From Corylus avellana (lineage: Eukaryota > Streptophyta > Magnoliopsida > Fagales > Betulaceae), in contig NC_081548.1 in NCBI RefSeq assembly GCF_901000735.1, forward strand, positions 6,823,364 to 6,887,363: a stretch of 64,000 nt of DNA, read 5' to 3'. Below, piece by piece: positions 22,151-33,189 of this stretch (position 1 is its first letter; each line of letters opens with the position of its first letter). The position numbers and the translations under genes were made by a program. The notes below the pieces were generated by a model. That model saw only the letters and a list, made by a program, of their open reading frames with translations. It did no database searches and was not told the DNA's origin.

Positions 22151-22329
22151 TTTATCTATGGTGGGCAAAAGATAGCAAACATATTTTTTCCAAATTTATC
22201 CTACTACACAGGGCTTCCATTTGCACAAACTGCAAATCCTTCCATAGAAAGTCACAATATGATGCATATAACTAATCCCTCACACTTATGGAGTAATAGA
22301 TTTAATTTTAGACTTCCAACATGTTTGTG

Positions 22330-22545
22330 GTTGTTTTTTAGAAATAGAGCTTTTAAGTCAAAAAGCATTTTTTGGCAAAAGATTTATTTCTAAGCTTGCC
22401 AAAGTGTGTTTTAGCAATTTTTAATATTTTTGGATCCTTAAAAGCGCTTTCAATTTTTTTTACTAAACAAGTACTTTTTTCTTCAAACAAACTTTTTGAG
22501 TGTCAAACGCATTTTTAAATCCCTCAAACGAATCTAAAAACTCTA
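22330..22545. repeat. dispersed AAAGCGCTTTTA repeat (duplicate locus)
   Basis: Reverse complement of 8165-8400 and related to 31712-31922. Confidence 0.6.
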
Positions 22546-22614
22546 TTTTAAGCTCACAAAACAAGATTTCACAAAGTAGATCGACAATGCTTGTGGACAA
22601 TCAAGATAAATATA

Positions 22615-23081
22615 AGGGTACATATATCATAAGTCCCTGAATCAACCCGTCAAAATTGGTAGTTTTATTTTTTATTTTTTATTTTTTTTTATTTAGCAAT
22701 TTACTCATTAGGTCAATCGAAATGCCAATAAACTCCCTAGCATCAAATTTTTGTAACAGCCGTTAGACACCTCACTAAAATATTAATTTTTTTATTAATT
22801 TAATTTTAAAAATGAAAAAATAAAAAATTGAAGGGGTGGCCAAGGGTGGCTCTGGCCACCCTACAATTTTCTTTTTCTTTTTCTTTTTATTAATTTTTAG
22901 ATTTAAATTTTAAAATTAAATTAATATTTTAATGATTTGTTTAACAGCTGGTAAACAAATTTGGTGGTAAGGAGTTTATTAGCATTTTGATTGACCCAAT
23001 GAGTAAATTGTCGGAAAAAAAAAACTTGGGGAGTTTTTAATTTTGACGGGTTGACTCAAGGACTTATGATATATTTACCCT
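22615..23081. mobile_element. fold-back MITE with GC-rich core, copy B
   Basis: Inverted ends AGGGTACATATATCATAAG and cttatgatatatttaccct; core gggtggccaagggtggc. Partner of 7620-8095. Confidence 0.75.
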
Positions 23082-23916
23082 AATTATAATTTTTTTTTTT
23101 TTTTTTTGTAGTGCCACTTTATTATTTATACTATTAATAAATAAATATTATTTTCATTGTAAACACAAGAGCATGGTGTAGCCTTCATGACAATTTCAAT
23201 GGTAGAAGAGTGCTTCAATGGTCATAGTCAAACCACCCTAAATTCTCTTAATTATCTCATTTTTCTCTATTGCTTTGGCTACTTTTCTCTCCATTTATAT
23301 GTCATCATTACAATTTTCTACACTTTCATTACAATTTGCTTCAATGGTCATAGTCAAACCGATGGAAATGCATGAATTCACTCCCAAAGTCTTTGGTTGG
23401 TGGAAAAAGAACCAATGGAAATGCATGAATTCACTCCCAAAGTCTTTGGTTGACGCCAGTCCCGTATTGAATACAATGTTAAAAATCAAAATAAAAAAAT
23501 AAAAAGAAAAGAAAAGAATTTGGTATTTTCAGAGAGAGAGAGAGAGACTTTAGGGTGACGCGGAACGGCTTGGGGTAGGTGGTTCCCCCAAAAAAGTTTT
23601 TAATAGACCTTTAAAATTTAATTTTTGTCCCCCCAACATATATATATATATTAATTTTGTCTCTCCAATTAAAAGTTTTAATTCCGCCCTTGACTTCATA
23701 TGTGAGTGGATCGGAGTTTATTTGTGCTTTGAAAAAATGCAATTAAGGAGTTGAAAGTGCTTCTCCAAGGCCTCAACAAAATTGCACTTGGTCTTGGGGC
23801 TAGGGGCGAAGGAAGGATCCTCAGGGGAGGCGCTCAACTCCTAAAAATTCTCCTTACTATTGGTAGAATTTTTCTTATGCCATGGTTATGCCCCTCCTCA
23901 CCAACTCTCGAGGGCA
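23082..23916. other. right flank of the Copia locus, no gene
   Basis: Matches the inverted contig (about 6790-7619) and, for the part up to about 23620, also 39600-40143, with a short duplication 'ttcactcccaaagtctttgg' at 23376-23395 and 23431-23450. Several small open frames exist but their overlap on both strands and repetition argue for a repeat. Confidence 0.6.
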
Positions 23917-24016
23917 NNNNNNNNNNNNNNNNNNNNNNNNNNNNNNNNNNNNNNNNNNNNNNNNNNNNNNNNNNNNNNNNNNNNNNNNNNNNNNNNNNNN
24001 NNNNNNNNNNNNNNNN
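23917..24016. other. assembly gap (100 N)
   Basis: Left side ends in the Copia locus flank, right side starts in a CRK-related duplicate; the join is unverified. Confidence 0.99.
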
Positions 24017-25157
24017 AAGTGGAATGAAGTTTGTTGGTCAATGCTGAGATGATTTCACCCAATGAGTTGCTTAGGAGTGGCTGAAAAAGAAGCATTAGTA
24101 GCAACCATCAAAGTTAATCTTCAAAGAAACTGTGAGAGAAGGTTGCCAAAACATCCTTAATGGGGATGTACAAAAATACCTTAGCATTCAATTTTGATAA
24201 AGTTACTTCGTATCATGCCAAACTTCTAAGATATAATTAATATTATACCAAACAATGAAGAAAACATTGCTAGGATACTTTCTAATGGTCAAGAAATAGC
24301 AGTAAAGATCGAGGTTATCAAAAAAGTCTGGACAAGGAGCAGGAGAATTTAAAAATGAGGTTGTAGTCGTTGCCAAACTTCAACATAGAAATCTTGTAAG
24401 GCTATTGGGATTTTGCTTGGAAAGAGAAGAAAAGATACTTGTCTACGAATTTGTGCAGAACAAAAGTCTCGACTATTTTCTATATGGTTTGTCACTTACA
24501 GGCATATATCTAATTTTTTTTGTATGTCATATAAAATTAGACATGAATTTTTCATTCAAGAAAGGCTCAATTAACAATTCGATTAACTATTAAAAAAATT
24601 CATTGGGTGTTGTAGAACTTACAAGAGTAGAACAAAATAAATTTTATTTTCTTGATTAATTGAATTATTTTGATATATAATTGACTTTAGTTCATGATTA
24701 TAATGTGAATATTGAATTTTGGTGTAAATATAGACATTGAAAGACAAAAACAACTGGGTTGGCCAACACGTTACAAAATTATTAAAGAGGGTTCCTCGAG
24801 TAATTATTTATCTTCATGAAAACTCTCAGTAGGGCTGGTATCGGTCATATCGGTCCGGTTAATGGGCTTACCAGTTACTGACCAATAAGCTATCGGTTAA
24901 CCAAATCTTAACCGATTACCGACCGATAAGAAATGTTACCAAAAATTATCGGTCATATCGGTAATCGATTAACCGGTCGGTTAAATCGGATTTTTGTGAG
25001 CTTCTTATTAGGCTTTTAATTGGTTTGCTAATTGAGCCAAAAATTAATTGTTTTGGAGGCCCAAATACGTTTTGTTGGGCTAAAGCCTAAAATAGCTTAT
25101 TAAAAATTAGTTATTTTGGAGTATATTTTTGGCTAAAAAAGCTTATTGAAGCTTTTA

Positions 25158-25188
<31 letters not shown>

Positions 25189-25956
25189 ATTAGTTATTTT
25201 GGAATTGATCAAACTCGAGGAAAGACTCATAGGATTGCCGGCACATTATAAGTAATGTTACGTGCATTACATTGTTTATGTAACACAAGTGAGCATGCAT
25301 GTCTTATGGCTCACATTTTTGTATTAATGGTGCTGGTTTGTAGTGGTTACATGTCTCTAGAGTATGCCATGCATGGACAATTCTCTGTAAAGTCAGATGT
25401 ATATAGCTTTGGTGTCTTAATTCTTGAGATTATAAGTAGAAAGAAGATCAATTCTTTTAATCAATCGGATGGTACCACTAGACACCTTTTGAGCCATGTG
25501 AGTAGTGTGACTGTGTGAGCCAAATGTTCTAATTTTTTTTCCTATGCTGATACAATCATCATCACATTTGTGTTGGGGGAGACAAGTGATATTTTTGTAA
25601 TATTACTTAACCAATTGACGCAGGCTTGGAAACTTTGGAGGGATGGAATGCCCTTGGATTTGATGGATCCGACATTGGGAGACTCTTACTCGAGAGATGA
25701 AGTCATTAAATGTCTCCATTTTGGCTTACTATCTATACAAAATGATCCAATTGATAGGCCAACAACAGAATCCATAGTTCTCATGTTAAACAGTTACTCG
25801 ATTCCTCTGATGTCACCTAAAGAACCAGCATATTTCTTTAGCAGTGTAGGAGAGCAAAACATGCAATCAAATGAGACAAAGTTGGACCAATCTGGAAGCA
25901 AATCATTGCCCATGTCTGTTGATGAAGCATCTATTACTGATGTATACCCTCGGTAG
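24017..25956 (+). pseudogene. CRK-type receptor kinase pseudogene (kinase domain only), copy 1
   Basis: Exon pieces of a cysteine-rich receptor-like kinase kinase domain. The N-lobe at ~24265-24486 has [21 protein letters not shown] and [14 protein letters not shown] short exon starting at about 24735 has ERQKQLGWPTRYKIIK and is broken by a hAT remnant. Then RGKTHRIAGT (25201-25250), [29 protein letters not shown] (25340-25497), and the last exon to a TAG at 25954-25956 with WKLWRDG, RPTTESIVLML and a C-terminal tail. Frameshifts follow IAVK. The HRD loop and DFG are deleted between the hAT remnant and 25197, so it cannot be an active kinase. Extracellular DUF26 and membrane parts are absent to the left of the gap. 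Near-identical to 53160-55485. Confidence 0.88.
24830..25197. mobile_element. left part of a hAT element inside the CRK kinase exon
   Basis: Starts TAGGGCTGGTATCGGTC right after ACTCTCAG (24822-24829) and contains many ATCGGT/ACCGAT strings. The right end is missing; the deletion also took kinase sequence. The full-length version is at 53966-54853. Confidence 0.75.
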
Positions 25957-26137
25957 CATTATGGTGGTTGATGCCTAATCCGAAATGAAAATACAAAGAA
26001 AACAAGGTGCATCTCCCTCTATGCTTAGAACTTGATGCCCATTCGTAATTTTGTCTCTAGAGTATTTGAGTTATTAGTAGGTGTCTTTAATTGCAAGTTG
26101 TTTTACATTTGGACCACTCAAATTTGTGAAGGAGAAA

Positions 26138-26693
26138 CGACGTAGTGGAAGACTAAAGTAATTAATCAAATAGCAACGTCTTTAATTTTGCAAGGAGAAG
26201 CGTCTTCGTCTTTTACTCAAAGATAAGCTCAAACCCGCAGGTTGAGAAAAGAACACAAACTCCACAGAGTTTTGAGAGAATTTCTCTGATTTTCTAATAA
26301 TTAATTTAAGTCTCTGTTTTACATTACAAAGTAGCATATTTACCGAAGAGAAATACTTCTGGAGAAAGTAAGCCTAATCCTAATAGCAATAGTAAACATA
26401 ATCATAATAATAAGGAAAGGAAATAATTAAAGTAAATCTAATCCTATTATGGAAAGGAAATAAAATCCAAATCAAATAAAAATCTTCTACAAATTAATAA
26501 AATCCTAATAAAATAAATAAAATCTTAATATAAAATTGACAATCAACGGAAATAGTGACAATTTTTCCTTTTGCATTTCCATTGTCTGAGAACCGGTAAA
26601 ATTTTGATCAAGCGGCGCTGCTGTGATATTATTTTTGATATTTTCCTTATTTTTGTTTTTAGCGAAAATATAGGTAAATATCGTCCTACGTCA
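26138..26693 (-). mobile_element. solo LTR of the gag-only element family
   Basis: 556 bp, ends ...cgacgtagtgg and cctacgtca, flanked by the identical AGAAA on both sides (26133-26137 and 26694-26698). It shares 'caaggagaagcgtcttcgtctt', 'aagcggcgctgct' and the tandem-repeat zone with the nested element. A solo LTR arises from recombination between the two LTRs of a full copy. Confidence 0.9.
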
Positions 26694-27073
26694 AGAAATG
26701 ATTCACGTCAATATTTTTTTTCCATATTTTTCCCGTCTTAATCCTACAAATTCAATAGATCAATCATTAGATTTGTGAACTCATATAGATCCCATATAAA
26801 TTTAATGGTGGATTCATCCATTCACTATAGAGATAGTCAAAAGATGGTTGAAAAATGAATGAATTATATCATTTTTCTTGGTGGGTCACACACAAATTTA
26901 ATAGTGGATTCATCCATTCACTATTCTTAGATGAGTAAAAGATGTGATGGATAATGATGTTTATCCTTTGTCGAAATGATACGATGTGTAAAAGATATGT
27001 TGGTTGATCCAAGACATTCCTTGCAACTTGCTTATAGTTGTAGTGCTTACTGCAAGCACGATGCACTTGCAGT

Positions 27074-27423
27074 TAGGGCCGAACAAATTCACCGACTAAC
27101 CGCTAACCGATCGACTTTCAACAGACACCGACCGTGACCAACTAGATGACGGACGAGAGGCGGCATGATTTTTTTCTATTCCGAATTTTTCAGTACGGTA
27201 GGCGGAAGAGGTTTTTCTAACCGAATTGACTTCACAGACCGACTTTACAGACAAATTTTCCATTTTTCCACATACTGACATTACCGAACTGACTTTATCG
27301 ATTGCCATTCGGTGTCGATAAAAGAAATTGGTAGAATAAGTCGGTGAAATTTTTTACTTTTTTGAAAGGAAAAAAAAAAAAATTTCTACCAAAAATGACA
27401 TTACCGATTGACGCTCAGCCCTG
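27074..27423. mobile_element. small hAT element with 8-bp target duplication
   Basis: Flanked by identical CTTGCAGT (27066-27073 and 27424-27431). Ends TAGGGCCGAAC and the complement of CAGGGCTGAGC, matching the TAGGG-type ends of hAT elements. Internal 'accgactaaccgctaaccg' strings resemble the larger hAT at 53966. An open frame on the minus strand at 27096-27308 is unlikely to be a gene. Confidence 0.85.
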
Positions 27424-27544
27424 CTTGCAGTAGCTAGTAGTAGTGAAGAATCGAAGATTGCCTTCTAAGCAAAAAGTAAGATTGATTATTTCGGAAAAAC
27501 AAAAACAAAAACAAAAAACAATTACTATAAAATATGAGAAATGT

Positions 27545-27700
27545 TAGGGATCTTTTTTATCCTTACAAAATTGATGTGCCTTTTAAAATTATCATTGAAT
27601 TTGTGATGGATTACTATTGAATTTGATCTAATGGTAATCTTAAAAGTCACATCAACTTTGAAAAAATATCAAAAGAGAATAAAAATGCGGTTTCTAATAT
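27545..27700. mobile_element. short fold-back MITE
   Basis: Inverted halves around 'ttactattgaatttgatct': left 'ttgatgtgccttttaaaatt', right 'aatcttaaaagtcacatcaa'. No ends with clear target duplication. Confidence 0.5.
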
Positions 27701-28364
27701 TATTCATAAAATAGTCCTTAACCTCTAATTCCCACATTCATAATAGATCGAATCCTGCTTTGGGGAGTAATTCTAAAACTCACTCTTATGTCACTCCACA
27801 TCATTTTTTGAGTGACACAAGAATAACTTTTAGTATTGCTTAGCTTCCATTTTCTTAATGAATGAACAAATAAAGTTCAGTCCAAACCCACGGACAAGTT
27901 GTGGTTGGGTCCAAGGTTATTTATTTATTTTTTATAAAAGGGGTATTGTGGACATTTTAACTAAAAAATGGATGAAATTAAAAAGGGTTAAACATAGGAT
28001 ATTGACATTGCAAATTTTTAAACTTCGAATTACTTCACGAAGTATAAGTAAAGTTTCACCAATTTAATTTTAACCATGGAATGGATCTCTCCATTTCCCT
28101 TGAATGTAGAGGACCGTGATATTAATGGTCATATTATTCTATGCTTCATTTTCTTGTGAATTTAATATAGATTTTTTTTTTTTTTAAATGGAATTTAATA
28201 TAGATCTAGATTTGAAACAGTCAAACAGGTGATTCTCAAAAGCTCATCTTCTCATTTTATAGCAACCTATTCACGGACCGTCAACACAAAGTTAAGTTTC
28301 AAATAATGCAAACTTAATCATTTAATCAATAGTTTAATAATAATATAAAATAACGTCAATACCT

Positions 28365-28785
28365 TTTTTAGTACTTAAGTTTTCACTTTTTATTTTTTAT
28401 TTTTTTCCACTTAAGTTTTAATTTGAAGTACAGATGATACCTAACTTATGGGTAAATACCGGTTTAGTACATCCGTCACCATTCCGTCAATCAAACTAAT
28501 GAACTGATGTGTTATAACCAAAAATGCCACGTGTCCTAACAAAAATAAAAAAATTATAAAACTAATTAAAAAAATTAAAAAAATCAAAACTTAAAAAAAG
28601 AAAAAGACAAATATGGGGTGGTCGGCCACCCCCATTCAGGCCATTGAGGGTGGCTCTAGGGCCGGAATGGGGTGGCTGAAATTAGTTTGGTTGATGAAAT
28701 GTGACGAAAGTATTAAATTGGTCTTTATCCATAAGTCAGGTACCATTTATGATACGATTTAAAACCTAAGTACTAAAAAGTTATT
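28365..28785. mobile_element. fold-back MITE with GC-rich core
   Basis: Left 'tagtacttaagttttaattt' and 'aacttatgggtaaataccgg' pair with right 'ctttatccataagtcaggt' and 'aaaacctaagtacta'. The core at 28617-28680 (ggggtggtcggccaccccc) resembles the cores of the other MITEs. Confidence 0.65.
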
Positions 28786-29089
28786 AATCCTATAAAATCT
28801 CATAATCATTACATAATGTAAACTTAATAATTTAATCAATAGTTTAATAATAATATAAAAGAAAAATGTATAATAAGTCCCTGAGTCAACCCTTCAAAAT
28901 TTAAAAATCTTTAGATTTTTTTTTTTTTCGAAAATTTACTTCTTGGGTCAATTGAAATGACAATAAAATTCCTACCGTCAAAATTTTTTAACAGCCGTTA
29001 GTCCTAATCAAAACGCACCGTTTCACCTCATTAAAATATTAAATTTTTATTAATTTAATTTTAAAATTTAAATCTAAAAAAATTTAATC

Positions 29090-30230
29090 TTTTGTCAACT
29101 CACCGACAAGACTTGCCCCAACCCCGGCGAACACACCCCAGCTCTCGAATATCTCCGGCAACATCAATGGTGGTTTGGCGTCAATGGTGCCTTCTCCAGT
29201 TATTGAAGAACAATTGATTTCTTAGGTAGATTTCCAGTTGGTGACTTCTTGCCTTCAAATTGATTTCTCAGGTTGAAGAACAAGAAAAAGAGAATTTTAC
29301 TGCTCATTCTTGTTATTATATCTTGATGGTCTTTTATCTTTACAATTTCAGGGTCTCTACTGTGATTACCAAAGGGAGAAAACGAGACTGTTGTCGATCT
29401 GATCATTGCTCAAAGTTTTTGGTTTCTCGGTCTGTGTTTTGTTGGTAGAAGGATTTTCTGAATGGGTTTTGCTTAGTCATTTTTTTTCTTTCTATTTTTG
29501 GTATATGGGATTTTTTTCAGCTTGTCAGATGTCAACGTTTGGAGAATCTGGTTGTTTCCCTCAGAGCCAAGCTAACATTTGCCCAAGTAGAGAGAAAGTT
29601 GATCAGATCTTAGATTCTAACTTGAACAAAAGGGTCCGCAATTCGTACAGCAGAAGCAGAGCAGTCACTTGTAAAGGTAATGGAAAAAGCGTTTTCGGGC
29701 CAGATTAAGGTATAGATAGACCAACCATGGAATAGCCCCATAGCTATCCTCACGAATAAACAGAGGGCAAGGAGAATTACAGCAAGCATCAGAAAGGTTT
29801 AAAAAGATTCCACAGGCTTCAAAAGATTCCAACATGTATAAGACGGCTAAAACACATTAGCAGAGGCATGCATAACATTGTCTCTTAAGATGTTGGATTC
29901 TCATACACAGGACTCAGGAGCCCAATTTCAATAGCCCTTCTCAGAAAGGGAATTACATCAAAATTGCACATCTAAAGAAGGGATTCTGGTAGATTGGTAG
30001 CGCCTGGTTTGATTGAATTGGGTTTTTTCTGGGGTTGTCAATACTGAGAAAATTTGAGTGTTTTTTACTTTGTTTGATTTGAGGAAGACCTTTTTTGGCA
30101 TTGGATTGCGCTCTGTAATGATGTATTGTTTTGAGGAAAAATTGGAGGTTTGGATGTTTGTGATTACTCTAATCATTCAAATATGACAATGGAACTGTAG
30201 TAGTGCATTGTCGTTTTTAGGAGAGATTCA
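29090..30230 (+). other. captured sequence of unknown origin inside the Pack-MULE
   Basis: GC content is higher than the surroundings. An open stretch at 29406-29708 encodes a hydrophobic run and then a Ser/Arg-rich tail, which I do not recognise. Text such as 'aaggtaatgg' near 29673 looks like a donor site, so the region may derive from 5' leader and intron of a host gene. Nothing firmer can be said. Confidence 0.4.
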
Positions 30231-30237
30231 TAGGAAG

Positions 30238-30740
30238 ATGGCCTCCAGTTCCACAACCCCTCCCTCCTCTTCTCTGCGAATTCACCAACTTCCTCTGTCA
30301 CCTCACCAACACCACCTTCATCCCCTGCTCCGTCGAATTCTTCAACTACTCCTACTCAGACTACTGACACTCCAGCGCCTTCATCCCCTTCAACCCCTTC
30401 AACTGTAGCTCCTCAGTCTCCTTCACCGGTAGTCCCTGTTGCTCTTCCTCCATCCCTGCTAGCTTCACCCCCACCGGTATTAACACCACCTCCAACCTCA
30501 CCACAATCTTCTCTGCCAACTTCACCCCCACCATCAACTTCACCACCACCATCACCACCAGCATGACCCCCACCATCAACCCCCTCCAGTTTTATCTTCG
30601 CCGCCACCACCACTAGGAGGCTCTCCTCTGCAAGCATCCCTTACACCTCCGGTGACATCCCCACCTCCCCCTCGAGCCATTCCACCAACTGCATCTTTAC
30701 CTCCTCCACCCAATGATCCAACACCGCCTTCAATCCAGAT
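30238..30740 (+). pseudogene. PERK-like proline-rich extracellular domain fragment (captured)
   Basis: ATG at 30238 starts MASSSTTPPSSS. After one frame change near 30275 the sequence continues as Ser/Pro/Thr-rich repeats (SPTSSVTSPTPPSSPAPS, later SPPPSTSPPPSPPA) to a TGA near 30567. After a second shift it continues with more SPPPP-type repeats up to about 30740. This composition and the M-A-S-S start resemble the extracellular domain of proline-rich extensin-like receptor kinases, which sit in the plasma membrane and contact the wall. The transmembrane and kinase parts are not captured. Other proline-rich wall proteins are possible donors. Confidence 0.6.
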
Positions 30741-31015
30741 CTGGGAAATTTTTACGATCTCTTTGGAATTATCTTTAATTTTAATTTTTTTTAAAATTAA
30801 TATTTTAATGAGGTGAAACGGTGCGTTCTGATTGGGACTAACGGCTGTTAAAAAAATTTGACAATAGGAATTTTATTGTCATTTCGATTGACCTAGGAAG
30901 TAGATTTTCGAAAAAAAAAAACTTAATGATTTTTAAATTTTGAAGGGTTGACTCAGGGACTTATTATACATTTTTCTTAATATAAAATATCCTAATTATC
31001 ACATAATGCAAACTT

Positions 31016-31120
31016 TTTTTTTTTTTGGCATGTCCATATAAGAAGGAGGAGGGGGATTCGAACTAGTGACCACCGCTTCATAAAATGTGGTCCCCAACCG
31101 ATTGAGCTATCCCTTGAGGA
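31016..31120 (-). mobile_element. tRNA-derived SINE with 16-bp target duplication
   Basis: On the minus strand: head 'tcctcaagggatagctcaat', A-box-like TAGCTCAATCGG, B-box AGTTCGAATCC, then a tail ending in poly(A). Flanked by the identical 16-mer cacataatgcaaactt (31000-31015 and 31121-31136), the mark of LINE-assisted insertion. Confidence 0.88.
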
Positions 31121-31136
31121 CACATAATGCAAACTT

Positions 31137-31711
31137 ATGTACAAACTATAAACCAAATTAAAGAAACTGAGAAACACACTCCCATCCATGCATTAATCTT
31201 AGCAACATCGATTCGTCTAGCTGTAACAAAAAAGACAATATAAAGAAATTTAAATGAAAAAAAAATAGAAAAATATGTAAAGATTATATGACCATTAAAG
31301 CCCTAAGGAATTTCGCTCTTATACATTACAAAATACTCATATTTATAGGAAAAATGAGATAGGTATGTATGATAATTAAATATGATTACAATCGAATCAA
31401 TAAAATCAAATCATTATCAATTACAATTAAATGTCTTCAATCAAATCCCATAATATCCTCTAACATTGTTGTGTTAAATATTAATTATTTCTAAAGCTTA
31501 AACATATAAGAAGTGGTAAATTCAATTATATAATTAATAATTTTTCAATCCATTCACATATGAGTTCAAACTCTCACAACACGTAAAATATATAATTAAA
31601 ATATAAGAAAGCACACAAAGTTAAGATTCGAACTCATGATCGATCTTTGTTTTATTCTAATATCACACTAAATGATCACCACTTGTCCAAAAAATTAAAA
31701 TTTTATATTTA
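31137..31711. other. AT-rich intergenic; degenerate SINE fragment
   Basis: Around 31520-31680 there is a decayed minus-strand copy of the tRNA-Met-like repeat (strings 'gaactcatgatcg' and 'taagaagtggtaaattc'). No gene seen. Confidence 0.45.
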
Positions 31712-31922
31712 GAGCATGTTTGAGATTGCATTTGAGAAATAGAGCTTTTAAGTCAAAAAGTATTTTTGGGCAAAAGCTTCATTTTTAAACTTTTGCCAAA
31801 AGTGTTTTTTGGACACTTAAAAGCGCTTTTAATTTTTTTACTAAATAAATACTTTTTTCTTCAAACGGGCTTTTTAAGTGTTAAAAGTACTTTTAGACTC
31901 ATCAAACGCAATCACAGCCCTT
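31712..31922. repeat. dispersed AAAGCGCTTTTA repeat, third location
   Basis: Shares 'aaatagagcttttaagtcaaaaag' type sequence and 'aaaagcgcttttaat' with 22330-22545. Independent insertion of the same family. Confidence 0.65.
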
Positions 31923-32142
31923 AACTAATATTTAACACAAAACGGCGGCAATAATCTCAAAGTTAAAAGCTGGCAAGCAATCCAAAATGTAAAAGAAAAG
32001 GCCTAGCTCTTGAACAACTCCAACAAATTAAATGAATTGTGCCATTTGGCATTGCCATCCATAAACGGTCAAGATGTGAGATCTTTGACTTATAAATACC
32101 CACCATTTCTAGTTCTTGAGACCAACACAATAAAGAGAATCA

Positions 32143-33189
32143 ATGGCATCTTCCCAATATTTCTTCATCCTTGCAATCATAGCAATTCTTGTCCCTTCAA
32201 TTTTGGCCATAGAATTTGTGGTTGGTGATGACAAGGGTTGGACCATTAACTTTGACTCCCAAGCTTGGGCTTAAGGAAAGGAGTTTCATGTCGGTGACAC
32301 TCTTGGTAAATTAACTCTATAAACTTTTTGTACTTACCATATTTTTTATATAATTTTTTAGTTTTATTTGCCCACGTTTGTTTTTAGATCAATACTTTGT
32401 TAAAGTATTGATTAAATTTACATGTTCCTATCAGGTTAAACTTTTAGAATAAGTGGAGATTTAACATGATAACAAAGCCATAGGTCTTGAGTTTGAATTT
32501 TGATTTCGTCAATTCACTCTAATTTAATTAAATATTTTAGGTGTTGTGTCTCACCTATTAGAAAAGAGTTTGAGACCACACGTAAGGATGAACGTTAAAG
32601 TATTGATTATATCTCATTTGAATAGAAAGTTTTTTCCTTTACAAAAAGTGGACAGGGAACCACTCCCATAGCATTACTCCAATTTTTGTATAGGAAAATC
32701 ATTTTCATTCGGATTTTGATACATAGCATTACTCAACTTTGAGGCTATCTTGTTTTTAAGGGGTTGTTAGTGGATCATTTTTGTTTCTTATTGAGTTTTC
32801 AAAAATAATATTGTAAATGTATTTATTTTAAGTTTGATTGATGATGGAAGAATTAACTTTTTGGTGCAGTTTTCAAGAATAAAGAGGGAGTTCATAATGT
32901 TCTTAAAGTCAATGGAACTGGCTTCCAACAATGTGTTGCACCATTGGGAACTGAGGCCCTGATTAGTGGAAATGATGTGATTACACTAGCAACCTCAGGA
33001 AGAAAATGGTATATTTGTGGTGTTGCCAAACATTGTGAGAATGGAAACCAAAAACTTGCCATAACAATGCTGCCTCAGATAGTGTCTCTAGCACCTTCTC
33101 CTGTTTCAGCAGCCAAGGAATGCGTTAAACCTATATATTATGAGTGGATGATGGTTGTTTTTGGTATCCTTGCCATGGTCATGGTTTAA
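32143..33189 (+). pseudogene. phytocyanin (blue copper protein), two exons, premature stop
   Basis: Exon 1 (32143-32305) begins MASSQYFFILAIIAIL, a signal peptide, and runs to GDDKGWT and an A-W-A motif where TAA replaces a CAA-type codon before GKEFHVGDTL. Donor GTAAAT. Exon 2 (32880-33189) starts after TTGGTGCAG and reads VFKNKEGVHNVLKV, then WYICGVAKHCENGNQKL, then a Ser/Pro linker and a hydrophobic C-terminus (MMVVFGILAMVMV) typical of a GPI signal. Copper ligands visible: His in VHNV, Cys in ICG, His in KHC and a Gln in GNQK (stellacyanin-like axial ligand). Family role: secreted or wall-anchored electron-transfer proteins. The 574-bp intron at the position usual for phytocyanins supports a real gene. 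Without the stop it would be about 157 residues. Confidence 0.88.
32430..32590 (+). mobile_element. degenerate tRNA-Met-like SINE in the phytocyanin intron
   Basis: Contains 'taagtggagatttaacatga' followed by 'tcttgagtttgaatttt', a decayed B-box arrangement also seen at 34000-34200 and 35670-35770. Confidence 0.45.

Larger units (their letters stand above)
28860..30977. mobile_element. Pack-MULE carrying host gene fragments
   Basis: 2118 bp. Left end AGAAAAATGTATAATAAGTC, right end the complement; inverted arms extend about 230 bp. Flanked by identical TAATATAAA (28851-28859 and 30978-30986). Ends resemble the shorter MITEs at 7620 and 22615. Between the arms lies about 1.65 kb of non-AT-rich sequence, including a PERK-like proline-rich coding fragment. 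This is the structure of a Mutator-like element that has captured gene pieces (Pack-MULE). No transposase is present. Confidence 0.85.

Noticed and set aside
30361..30637. Val/Gly-rich frames on the minus strand
   Set aside because: Antisense of the proline-rich captured fragment.
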